A DNA stretch of 64,000 nt, taken from NCBI GenBank assembly GCA_000697475.1, contig JNEU01001176.1:167533-231532 (forward strand), read 5' to 3'. Source of the stretch: Lichtheimia corymbifera B2541. Lineage: Eukaryota; Mucoromycota; Mucoromycetes; Mucorales; Lichtheimiaceae. The translations under genes and the position numbers were made by a program. The notes under the pieces are model-generated. The model was not told the DNA's origin and did not search any database. It saw only the letters and a program-made list of their open reading frames with translations. Below are positions 1-16,159 of the stretch, in pieces. Every line of letters begins with the position of its first letter. The stretch's first letter is position 1.

Positions 1-1538
1 CTTTTTTTATCCCCCATGTTTACTTACCTTGTGTATCGAGTCCGAAATGTTCATAAACAAGGCTTTCCACATAAACTTTAAAGTTTGTTGAGAACTTTTG
101 TGTTCGGGATGTGCTGAATGCATCTAATGCGCGCAATACACACGCCAACGCTGTTAGCCAAATTGATCATGACTTGCCCTTTTTCATTTAACTGACCTGG
201 TAATGCGATCGCCGAATCGTCCTTTTCAGAGGGTACAACTTTGACACCATCAATAACGTCATCATCCACCACAAAATCATCCTGGTCTTCTTCATCCGTA
301 TCCACTTGTTCAATCGAAGAGGCGGCGGTATCATCATCATCGTCATCGTCTGATTCATCGGAACCCGATCCACCCTCATGCTCGCAGTAGTCGTCCATTG
401 GGCCAGCTTCTCCTTCAAAGTCCCGCCTTTTCCGTGCTAAAGGGTAAATATGAGATACATCGTCAGGCTGAGGCTGTCTTTTTGTCGCCTTACATTTCAA
501 CCGATCCAAGGCCAATGCATAATCTGACTTTTTACGGCCACGTGTGCGTTCTTCGTATACATCTAATCATTGTCATCCCATATCAGTCATTCAATCCTTT
601 CACCATTCTCCTCTAAATATTCTCACCATTTTCTCCAAGGAACTCCAAATCCTCTTTCCAATCTTCTTCTGGTGGGCTTTCATTGTTTATACGTCGCTGA
701 TGTAATCGTCGTTTGGGAGTTGGTTCTGAGTCATCTAAACAAATTCCCATTTGTTAAATGTTGCTCTCCTCTTTGTATTGGTGTCTGGTATGAACTTACT
801 TTCATCCTCCAAATCTATTATTGAGCTGCCATCTCTTCCTTGTTTCCTTGGACGTCGTTTGACTATCACCTCATCATCATCATCTTCATCATCTTCATCC
901 AAGTCTGTTGTTGAGCTGCCATTTCTGTCTTGTTTCCTTGGACGCCTTTTGATTACGACGTTGTCGTCGTCGTCATCATCATCACCACTCGTGTTTGCTC
1001 GATTGACTACGGGATATTGAATCAACAACGAATATGTCGAATAAACCACCAACTCTCTGACTGTACCTGTTCCTTCATCTTCCTCATGATCACTTTGTTT
1101 TATACGCTGTTTCAATCGTCGAGTGGGGGTAATAAATAGAGGCTCACCTAGACAACCGTGTATGTATCAATACCTCATATCTTCATTGCAGGATAATGTC
1201 GCTTTAAGCTTACTGTCGTCGCTATCATCTTGTTCAGGTGCTATTGCTTCATCTTGTTTACGCTTGCCGATATTTTGAGATACGTCCTTTTTCTCATCGT
1301 TGAAGTCGCCTGAAATGCCTGACGTTGCTGCATGGGGTCTGAAGCAAAAGTACATGAGCACAAGTGAAAATCGGGGTGGTGGTGGTCCGAGGATTTACAT
1401 TGAGGTTACTGGGGATACGGCAGATTCGACATTCTCCAATGAGGTACTCTGCGATGGCTCATTTTGTGGTTGTGGTTGTTGTGGTGGCGGTGCTCTGTTG
1501 ATAAAGTAACTGATTTTTGCTTGTTTGAGTGGCATAAT
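1..1538 (-). CDS. Acidic nuclear protein with DUF4211-like C-terminal region (partial, runs off left edge)
   Basis: Reads leftward from an ATG at 1538. Exons that join in phase are 1147-800, 734-627, 562-197 and 150-28, preceded by an exon ending at 1214 and a first exon starting at 1538; the junction between these two (about 1330-1460) is not settled. A GTAAGT donor at 27 leads off the window. The protein is very acidic with basic patches. The N-terminus carries a PIP-box-like stretch (QAKISYFI). Two tandem repeats follow, each a basic patch (KRRPRKQ) and an acidic tail, one holding SIIDLEDE, which looks like a SUMO-interacting motif. The far end has the DDFVVDDD block followed by a helical segment ending ...VESLVYEHFG, which I recognise as similar to the fungal DUF4211 domain. 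No catalytic residues are visible. The role is unknown; a chromatin or replication link is inference from the motifs. Confidence 0.6.
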
Positions 1539-1659
1539 AGACTGAAGAGAGAGAGCGTGGAAATTACAAGACGTCAAACATTTCTGATTTATAAAAGGTC
1601 CGCTGAGGGATTCATGCAAAGCGATATACAAGGTGGGGGATATATGTATACATGTATTA

Positions 1660-2383
1660 TCAAAATGCATCTGATTCAAACAATAACTCTCGTTCACTAC
1701 GCACTTCACCAGCCGGTACTATATCCCATTGTTGACTCAAATCTTCATTTAGCCGAACCTTGCGTCTTTTCAGTATAACCCTTGCACCATCATCACCCGA
1801 TCCACCACGCACATCAAGCACCATATGAGGATCCTCTAGGAAATGGTATCAATAAAGAGAATCAATAGAGAAAGATAAAAGATGAATTGTTACCGAGAAT
1901 ATAAATGTATCCTTCACGGCTATAACCCCAGCGCTGATTTTGAGCATCCATAACAAGTTTTCTGTCGTATTGAATGATAGGCATATTCTCGTCAAGATTG
2001 CCACCGCGTACGTCCAACACCTTGTTCGAGTGCTTATTCACAATGAATCCATCCTAACACTCTCCCATAATGAGCACAATGATACACATCTTTATCCTCC
2101 CAACTCCCTTTACCTGATAATACCACAACTGATTGTCTCGATCATCATTGTGTTTGGGTGTCCATATTAACACTTTGGCATCATTCTAAATCATCGGGCA
2201 TAAATATCCAAGTCGTCTCCACGTGCAAACGAGTCAATATCACCTTGAGTGAGGCGCCATCAACTGCATAATCCAATTAGCATCTTGCCTGTGCAGTAGA
2301 GACAATGACCCACCGTCGATTACTTTGCCACTAAAACGCGATCGAAGATAAAAGAACCCTTCGGGAAATGGATAGTCGGCCAT
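1660..2383 (-). CDS. Ricin-B-type beta-trefoil lectin domain protein
   Basis: Five exons join in phase: 2383-2314, 2263-2244, 2185-2114, 2053-1894 and 1835-1660, giving 165 residues and a stop at 1660. The whole protein is one beta-trefoil: three repeats, each with an LDV-GG type loop (VIDVDG, VLDVRGG, VLDVRGG) and a Q-x-W element (NQLW, NQRW, QQW). This is the carbohydrate-binding fold of R-type lectins. There is no signal peptide and no enzymatic or toxin domain, so the product is likely a cytosolic lectin-like protein, a type common in fungi; the ligand is unknown. Exon 2 is only 20 nt. The stop lies about 120 bp upstream of the next minus-strand gene's start, so the two genes are closely packed on the same strand. 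Confidence 0.85.
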
Positions 2384-3203
2384 TACGACAAGAACGAAAC
2401 AAGACAAGGAAGGAACCACATGACATCCCTTTCCATCTATTCGCTTCAGCCAGTCACACTACCTACTCGCACACACTCTTGGATGAAGGTTGCCTAGCAA
2501 CTGAAACGAATAGGGATGACGCTAGATACCGCGAGATCCCTGCCAAGTAAACGACGCCAAAGATAGCATAAATCTCGTTAGAAGATCAATAAACATTCAT
2601 GTCAATAAAACAGATACACTCTTTGTCATTTGATTATATATCTCTCGTAAGCCTATCGCAAACCACACACTCTTCAAAGATGAAAGGGTTCGCAACAGGT
2701 GGTCAACCGGTCCACTCTTTGGCGGAATTTGGTTACTGCTGAGTTACCGCCTCCAAGCATAAATATAGGAGATTTCGCACTATGTCCCTTGCACCATCCT
2801 TTATGCAAACGGCGATTGTGCCATGCCAGGTGAGGCTTGATTTCTGATATATCAAAGGTGATCCGATCATCCTTGCTGCTTATACCGAACACGCATACTG
2901 TACCAATATTAAAAGTAGGCTACCTTTCTAATAATGGGGATGTGCGCAGGTGTACAAGTGATTAATTCCCTTGATAGACCGATGTATGCATAGACAACAT
3001 TGCACTAGGCTCCTCAGGCCTATTCCTGGTATATGCACCCCCCATCACTCTATCAGCTCATTCATGCATCAATTTATCAATGCATCATCCCCAACAGACA
3101 AAAATACCCACGCCCACAATGCACAATAAAAGGATGTTGTCGCCACCGATCATACTCCTACACGTCTCTTTCCTCTGTCATTCTTCTTTGAATTCTTACA
3201 AGG
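2384..3203. other. Intergenic stretch with one weak minus-strand frame
   Basis: This holds the promoter side of the lectin gene and the region before the next plus-strand gene. A minus-strand frame at 2892-2674 (about 72 codons, ending in a TGA) has ordinary amino-acid composition and could be a last exon, but I could not attach a convincing upstream exon or start codon. No repeat or RNA gene was seen. Confidence 0.3.
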
Positions 3204-4271
3204 TCAATGTTCAAGTTTGTGTGTATTACATCTTGCAACCTGTGATAAAGTGCTGATATTTGTGGACATTCATAGTGCTTCTTTGTATCGTGGCCGTCAT
3301 TGTGATATTGGACCCTTAATCAGGTAAAGCCAATTCATGTTGCTTAATGCATCACTACTCATACACGCCACTTGTCTGAATCAAAACGTGGTAGAACGTA
3401 TGCCAGACACTACCGCTGATGTGCGGTTTTATCCAAGAGAATTAAACCTGACAAATTGGCATCGTGGGATGTACCACTTGAACAAAGAACCAGGCGGATT
3501 GGACGAACAGCGCTTGCAAGGAACCAGGATGGCCTGGATTGACACAGGTAGGACAATAATGAATGATAGTGATGTGCATATTCTAATTATCCTCTATATC
3601 TCCCAGGCATAAAGGCAATGATTACAGGCACCGACACTACACAGAATTGGGAAGATCGTCAAACAAGACAACAACATGTTGTCCAAATCTCCAACAAGGA
3701 GCACCAGTAAGTATCTAATGCTGTATTTTTTTCTGAAGGTATATTCACCACTCATTTCACAGATATCGCTCTATCAAATTGGGCAAGACAAAAAACATGG
3801 AACAGCCGTATTCATAGCCCAGACGAAATGGAGACTCAATATTTGGCTCTAAGTGCGTTTCCCACTCGCACATGCAATCTACAAAACTTTTTGGATCACG
3901 TGCACTTGAGGTCGTTTCTTCGCAACACGTAAGTGTAAGAAAAGTTGTGTGCAGCTATTGGTAATATCAACTCCTTTACATATCCTTTTAGTTTGCATAA
4001 TTTTGTGTGCGTGCCACTACAGGCACAGGGAACAACGATGTACAACCTTTCCAGCACGCGTATCAACTCAAGAGTCTATAGTCAACCAGATTCTTAATAT
4101 AGAAGATCCAGAGGATGTACGTAAACAAGAGAATACTTAATTATTCGATGGCTAACTTAGGTATATCTAGCTACGCGATCTTCCTTTCGACTGCATGTTA
4201 TTGCGAAAGGCGCTATTTCAGAAGCCCCCCCCCACACACACACACCATCTACCTCATCATCATCCTCATGA
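3204..4271 (+). pseudogene. Unrecognised spliced gene with one apparent frameshift
   Basis: A chain of exons with good splice signals fits about ..3323, 3438-3547, 3607-3706, 3763-3928, 4023-4116 and 4161-4271, with a TGA at the end and an AATAAA at about 4289. All joins keep phase except one: after the junction at 3706/3763 the frame runs to an early stop, unless one base is removed from the six-A run at 3790-3795, after which it stays open to the last stop. This fits either a sequencing error in the homopolymer or a young inactivating change. I found no clear start codon; the 5' exon (about 3204-3323) is open but lacks an in-frame ATG. I do not recognise the family. The 3' end encodes a Ser/Thr/His-rich tail. 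Confidence 0.45.
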
Positions 4272-5347
4272 TAGCCAATAGATAAATATGAATAAAGAAA
4301 TGATCCTCACGTATAGCAAAAGGGTGTGTGTCATTTTCATTTTACGTTTTAGTATAAGGATATGATCCATCAACAGTCATTATTGCATTATTTTGACAAT
4401 TAACCGTGGTGTCTTTAATAGAACAAAATTGCTCGATGGGGACGAAAGGATCCTGTGTGGAAGTCTCAAGTTCATCATGGGCAACACCAGATTCACCCAA
4501 GGTTGCCACCAGCCAACACTATTTGGAAGTCATCGTCGAGAAAGATTCAATGTGTGGATTGTAACAAGTAGCACTCACTTTACCACGTGACATGCTTTCA
4601 AAGGCCGCATGGTACTAATCGGTGGAGCACAGGCCATACCATGCTGCATGCATCCATTAACTAATAAGCCTAGCAGTGCCCATCGCTGTGTTCCTTATAT
4701 AAAGCCATCATAGTGAACCATATGCCTCGCAACCATGTTTATAGTAGAGATTACTAATACAGCTTATCATTGCCTAGCAACATAGAGCCTAGCAATGGAT
4801 AGCAACGCAGTACAACACTATGATCCCTAGTCATCCGTTGCGTGATATTGCATGCACGTTATGTCGCTGATTTGTTTATTTCAAATTTTTCTTTGCCCAT
4901 CCTAGTTCCTAGATGATGATGATTGATCGTCAGTTTCAAAAGATAATATGCGTTCATGAATGAGCGAGAATGATACATGTAAACGTATAGTGCTGCCTTG
5001 TATAGTAGGATCATGTATATGGAAACACCTAACGAATGATAGGCGTAGATATCGTACGTTTCATAATTTCAATTATTCGACAGTCAAGGATCTCATATTA
5101 AGATGGTACAAGCACGATTCATGAGTCAGTCAAGTTTATTCTCATGTAGTGGTTGTGATGGTAGTGGTGGTGTGTGTGGGGGCATGACTATCTCTATCCT
5201 AACTACCAATGGACGGCGCAGTAGTAATAGTAGCAGCCCACTCACTGGGAGAGAAGAGATGAGGAATTTGAAACGCCGACACGGCCAAAGTGACGAGCGC
5301 GGCGCGCTAGGTAGCCCTCACTGTTCATAACCTTGGAGCCTTCTTCA
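4272..5347. other. Intergenic region before the remodeller gene
   Basis: Apart from the decayed repeat at 4.4-4.5 kb I see no gene. Open frames near 5103-5330 are biased by GGT/AGT runs in what is probably the 5' leader of the remodeller gene. Confidence 0.5.
4393..4545 (-). repeat. Degenerate single arm of the foldback repeat family
   Basis: The stretch (TTTAATAGAACAAA, then CACCCAAGGTTGCCACCAGCC) matches, with many changes, the arm and centre seen at 25.4, 26.1, 47.9 and 49.4 kb. Only one arm is present, so this looks like an old, decayed copy. Confidence 0.55.
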
Positions 5348-10282
<4,935 letters not shown>

Positions 10283-10629
10283 CGACTTGGCTGATTGATT
10301 ATTCTGCTCTCTATCTCTCTCTCACACATACTCTCTTCTCCTATAACGTCTCTTTCCCTCTCTCACCTTTCGAATACATCATGCATACAGAATTAAAGTG
10401 TTACTATTTAGCTTATATCCGCCGCGTCTTTATCCTCATCAACTCATACATAGAGAAAGGAGTCACTGTCAATGTTCGAATGTATACCATGAGGGAGAAC
10501 TAGTGTAATCTTATATCTCAAATAAGGTGGTGGGGACACTAAGGAAGAAGGGAGGATAATATAAAAAGAGACTACTATATACATGTGGACGAAGAATATT
10601 CCAAAACGAAAAGGTTGATATATACGCCT
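10283..10629. other. Convergent 3' intergenic region
   Basis: Lies between the converging ends of the remodeller gene and DOT1. It holds a TC-rich tract (about 10300-10370) and AT-rich stretches likely to serve both 3' ends. No gene seen. Confidence 0.6.
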
Positions 10630-12292
10630 TCATCGTTGACTCCTACGGTACATTCCTTCATAAAAGGGCTTGAGACGACTTCTATCTATAGTTGCCACGT
10701 AATAGGTACCACCATTATTCGTCCAGCTTACAGCTTCTGAAAAGTACTCGAATTCCTCGACTCGCAAGATGGATTCTGGCATGTGGAATGTCCGCTGATT
10801 GATCTTGTGACTCTTTGGGACAAACGATTTTAATGAAATGATCTTGGTACCTTCCTTGAGATCCAAAAACAGTTGTGCCAAGGAGTGATTTGTTTGCCAG
10901 TCGAAAGCATAATTGTTCACCAGCAACACATCGGCTCGTTTCAGAGTTGCGTACAAGTCACTTGTGCCCACGTCCAGAAAATCACCATGTCGAAAATGGA
11001 TTTTGCCCGTTGGAAGTCGCCATGCCCTAAAATCACATGTCAATCAACATCCAACAACAATAACAACCCATTACTTACTTCATCCGTGCTGCATATTCTT
11101 TCAGTTGTCGCTTGGCACATTTGCACGGAAGATCCATAATCTCAATACCATAAGCCTCGCATCCTGTTTGTGCTGCCACTTGCAATACCACATTTCCAAT
11201 ACCACAGCCCATATCCATGAATACACTGTGCGAGTTGATGTTGGTCTTGGAGATGAATTCGTTGATAAGCACAGGATTGATCTCACCATAGACATTGTTT
11301 GAGAATGCTATACCCAACCAAATGTATGTGTTAAGCCAAATCTGAAACAATACGAATCACGCACCCTTCCCCTTTTACCTCCTCCCCTTAGCTGTGACGA
11401 TCCCATTGTACCTTACCTTGATAATTATTAAGTGCCTCGGCCTGCCTTGCCACTGTACGACTATACACTTGGTACAGAATGTGGCATGTAAGATCATATC
11501 CAGGGTGTTTGAGCGCCTTTGCATTCTTGCTAAGCTCCCCTTTTGCCTTGAGATCCGAAATAACCTTGTTGAAATCTTGCACAGCTTGCACAAATCCATC
11601 GCCGTTACGTCGATTCCGGTACTTGTTAAGGTTACGCAAAATCCCATGGCTCTCATCTCCCAATAGCTTTTGTTGCTCGGGCGTAAGATAGCAATCGTAG
11701 ATGAAATAGACCGTGCGCACCAGATCCGTAATGGGATTGTATTCATCCTTATCCTCCTCTTCTTGATGCGATCCATTCTTCACAACGGGCCAAACCAATA
11801 AGAATCTAAATACGTCCAGTGTGTGTGCGTGTCAATCAATAAACCCGTTTCCATGGCACACTCTCTCTCTTTCCCGAAAATTACCTCTCGCTATCACCTG
11901 GATACTCCAACGTTACGGTCAATTCCTTTTCTTGGCTACCGTCATTGGTCGCATTCTGCACAGTGAAATCTAGATTGGAAGGGTCATTAGCACATGCCGT
12001 TTGTACCTGCCCCTTTGAACAATGAATACATACATGGTCGATAGGTTGTTTCTGACGCTTTTACAATACGTTCCGAGCTGACCATCATTTTCGACTTGTT
12101 GGGAGGTGTAGAAGCTGCTGCCGTAGTTGTTTCAGACTTGCTTCTTTTATCGGGAACATGCTCGGTGGAAAGACGTCGTTTGGTTGCTGGGGCTGCTGTC
12201 ATGTTGATTCGGTTGCTATCAGATTCGGTTTTAAGAAGAGGTGATTTGTTTTCCAGAATGCTGTCTGTACGAGAAACGGTAGCAGTATTCAT
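10630..12292 (-). CDS. DOT1: DOT1 histone H3-lysine-79 methyltransferase
   Basis: Five exons join in phase: 12292-12007, 11969-11885, 11805-11417, 11307-11079 and 11026-10630, giving 461 residues. The S-adenosylmethionine site of the DOT1 fold is clear: the YGE segment (NNVYGE), motif I DMGCGIGNVVLQ (about 285-296), an acidic residue after GIE and the NNYAFD substrate-channel motif. The enzyme methylates Lys79 in the H3 globular domain and affects silencing, checkpoint signalling and transcription elongation in other fungi. The N-terminal 95 residues are Ser/Thr/Lys-rich and probably disordered, as in yeast Dot1, where this end binds nucleosomes. The gene is shorter than yeast Dot1 (582 residues) mainly in that tail. 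It converges with the remodeller gene. Confidence 0.93.
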
Positions 12293-12598
12293 AAGGGGAG
12301 GAGGAGAAGAAGAAGGGAAGGAGGAGAAGGTACAGGGCAAAAGAAAGAAAAAGAGAGAGTAAAAGTAGCAGTAGAAAAAAGAAGCGAATGACTAGCAACG
12401 AGTGTGTGTGTGTTGTATGTGTGGACCCAATCAGCCCATCCTTTTATGGACACTCCGCAATATGATTCGCCTCTTTCTCTCGCTCACTCCCCCAACCCCC
12501 ACGGTAGTACAACACAAATGTCAAATTGCCTTTTGTTCCAAGTCTAAAGCAACGGAAATAGTATTTACAACAATGAAGAAAAAGGGAGATGATCTAAA

Positions 12599-13514
12599 CT
12601 AGTGGCTGCCGTAATATATGCCTTGTACATCGGTCACCTTCTTTCCACGCATCTTTGCAATATCTTGTGGCATCTTTTGGTTCGATAGAGCTTCAAAAGT
12701 AGCCTTGATAACATTCATGGGTGTTCGTGATCCACGCACCTTGCCACTCAAATCCTGGATACCAATGCATCGACAAATCTCGTGAATGTAGTGGTTGGCA
12801 CGGCAACCAAATCCTATACAAAAGAATGAGTCCACTATTCACCTATCCACCTTCTCTCTCTCTTTTACCTGGAGGTCGGCTTCTAAGTTCAAGACGAGTA
12901 GCATGGAACTTGTGTTCAATATCCATGGGGATGGTGCGATCATCATAACGATCAAAGTAACGGAGGTTCTTGATAGCCTTGTTGGTAGCCTTGAAGACAG
13001 CACGAGCAGCTTCCTCATCCTTGCCTTCACCATAACCAGCCAATCCCTTGCCATTGCCCACAACCACGAGAGCATACATGGATGGCTGCTTGCCCTTTCC
13101 GTTCATGTTGACAACACGCTTCACCACCAAGGCCTTTTTGAAAAGTCGCATTTGTTCGGCAGTTGACAAGGGCGTATCCACAAAGTCGTTGACAGCATTC
13201 AAGACCATTTCGGTGGGACGGTGTGAAGGGAACAGCTTGTCCTGATCAAGTGTCTTTGGCTTCGTCTCGGCAAAATCAAGAATCGAATCGACCTTGTTAA
13301 GTTGTGGAATGGTGTCCTCGTTCAATTCGGCATGGCGGAAACGTTTGTTGTTGTTGTTGTCGACAGCAGCGTAGAATCGAGTAGCACATGCTAGAATCCA
13401 ACATTGGCAACGTGAGAAGCTATTATGACAACAAGAGCAGCATGTTTCTAACATACCTGCAGCAATGGGCTTCCGTGCAATGGACCTGCCGACCAATCGA
13501 GGCAATGACAACAT
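12599..13514 (-). CDS. MRPS5: Mitochondrial ribosomal protein uS5m
   Basis: Three exons join in phase: 13514-13457, 13390-12869 and 12813-12599, giving 264 residues. The N-terminus is basic with hydrophobic residues and no acidic residues for about 30 positions, typical of a mitochondrial targeting sequence. The middle has the S5 double-stranded RNA-binding-like domain, with VVVGNGKGLAGYGEGKDEEA (the GNGxGxxGxG core of S5). The last exon is the S5 C-terminal domain, which contains the NVIKATFEAL segment. The protein is a component of the small subunit of the mitochondrial ribosome, at the mRNA entry side. The start codon was chosen because it gives the targeting peptide and lies just after the divergent leader. 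Confidence 0.92.
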
Positions 13515-14082
13515 GGTGCGAGAGAGAGAAAAAAGGAACACCTTATTTTGGCTGGGCTTGCTGCTGGTCCAAAAATTGGACAACTCTCGTGACGTCGGTC
13601 ACCAATAACAACAAGGAGCTCTCCACCCACACCTCAAACCACACCCACAGACTCTACGTAGAGTGCAATCCACATCTAGCTTATAACTCGGCAGTAGCAA
13701 CCTCATTGCGATGATACGACTTGGGATCCATTTATTCTATTCCTTGGTTACCACCTACGTATGCTCCCATAAGGAAGGGTCACGTGATACAAGATCTACC
13801 TTGTACTCGAATGCATCTTTGAAACAAATATAATGTTTTGAGAAAATACACCATCTTGCCTTGTTATCACTCCCAAGAACCACTTGTTTTTTGGTTCATC
13901 AAACTTCATAATATATAGATCTGACAACTTTTGTGATCGCCATGGATGATGGATACAATTGTACTGAAAGCGGAAGGCCATGGCAGTAAACCGATGTCAT
14001 TCTTCATCCTGTCATAATCTAGCCATGATGTCAGTCGATTTATGCAGGGACAACATCACACCCACTCTATCAAGTCTAGGTG
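13515..14082. other. Divergent intergenic region with one weak minus-strand frame
   Basis: Between uS5m (minus) and the small plus-strand gene at 14142. A minus-strand frame at 13981-13796 begins with ATG and encodes 61 residues (contains HHPWRSQKLSDLY). It could be a tiny gene or last exon, but nothing else supports it. Confidence 0.3.
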
Positions 14083-14089
14083 TATAAAA
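14083..14089 (+). promoter_or_regulatory. TATA box for the small gene at 14142
   Basis: TATAAAA lies 53-59 nt upstream of the ATG, a spacing that leaves room for a leader of about 25-30 nt. Confidence 0.55.
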
Positions 14090-14141
14090 ACCTGCTTGAT
14101 GAAAGCTGTCGTCAATTACATTGTTTATCTACCTTGTTACA

Positions 14142-14522
14142 ATGTCTGCTGAAAATCAAGCTGTTGCAAGATTATCTCTACAAGCGATGCTTCAGCAGTT
14201 AAAGATACTCCGACAAGCGCCATATGAAGAGCAAGCGGCTCCCAATAACAGAAGCGATCACATACAAGCTGCTAGAAATCATCTTGATAAAGCGCTTCAA
14301 AGTATGACTGCAGATACGGATCTTCCTCTTGCACCAAATCAAGCTCTTAAAACAAGCTATGAGGTGAGATTGCCTATGCGGGACAAGCCTTTACTTCAGA
14401 TGGAGATGACACCACGTAACACGGATCTGGATACCATAGCCAAAATGATGGATGTTGCTACCTGTTGTGCCCCAGATGCCTATGTTGACAACGTAGTTGC
14501 GAGAATAATTAACCAAGAATGA
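14142..14522 (+). CDS. Hypothetical small helical protein
   Basis: A single exon of 126 residues with ATG, TGA and a TATA box at the expected distance. The composition is Gln/Ala/Leu-rich and looks mainly helical, with a Cys-Cys pair near the C-terminus. There is no signal peptide or membrane segment. I do not recognise a family. The tight promoter and lack of introns suggest a small stress- or development-regulated gene, which is inference only. Confidence 0.6.
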   Translation: MSAENQAVARLSLQAMLQQLKILRQAPYEEQAAPNNRSDHIQAARNHLDKALQSMTADTDLPLAPNQALKTSYEVRLPMRDKPLLQMEMTPRNTDLDTIAKMMDVATCCAPDAYVDNVVARIINQE

Positions 14523-14893
14523 TAACTGCATCATGGCTACGTAATGCAGCTTTGATCATGTGGCCCTGGTTGATATACAACGCATCTTTAGTATGACAAT
14601 TATTGATGGATGGATTATCTGTCACGTGATATAATCCACAGCATGACAAGTTTTATTGTATGAAATGAAATGCTCTTACGCTGTAATTATAAAACTAAAG
14701 CAATTGGCCACTTTGAGGGGAGGGGGAGGATATTGGTGGTGACGATGGTGGCAATAGAATTGATATTACTACTACTGCTAACGATGACCCCAGTCACGCT
14801 GGAATGGGTGGTTGTATTTTCGAGTATCCTGTGTGTATGTGTTGTCTCCGGCTCAAACACCTCCCCACTCATATACAATCTCCCCACTCTCAA

Positions 14894-15895
<1,002 letters not shown>

Positions 15896-16159
15896 AATAT
15901 AGATGTCATTTTATAGCAACTAATCAATATACACTCAGAGATTCGATAGTTGTTGAAAGAATGTTTGGAGAGAGAGATAGGGTTGTTGTTATGATTGGAT
16001 GAAAGGATGGGGGTTTTATCTCAATGGTGTCCAGGCATAGCAAGTAGGTTCTATTTCTAGCCTATTCCGACACATGGCACTACTACTACGCGCCTTCCCT
16101 CTTTTCTTTTTTTATTGCTCCCTCCTTTCCACTCAATATACCTCGCCGTCGCTTTAGCA

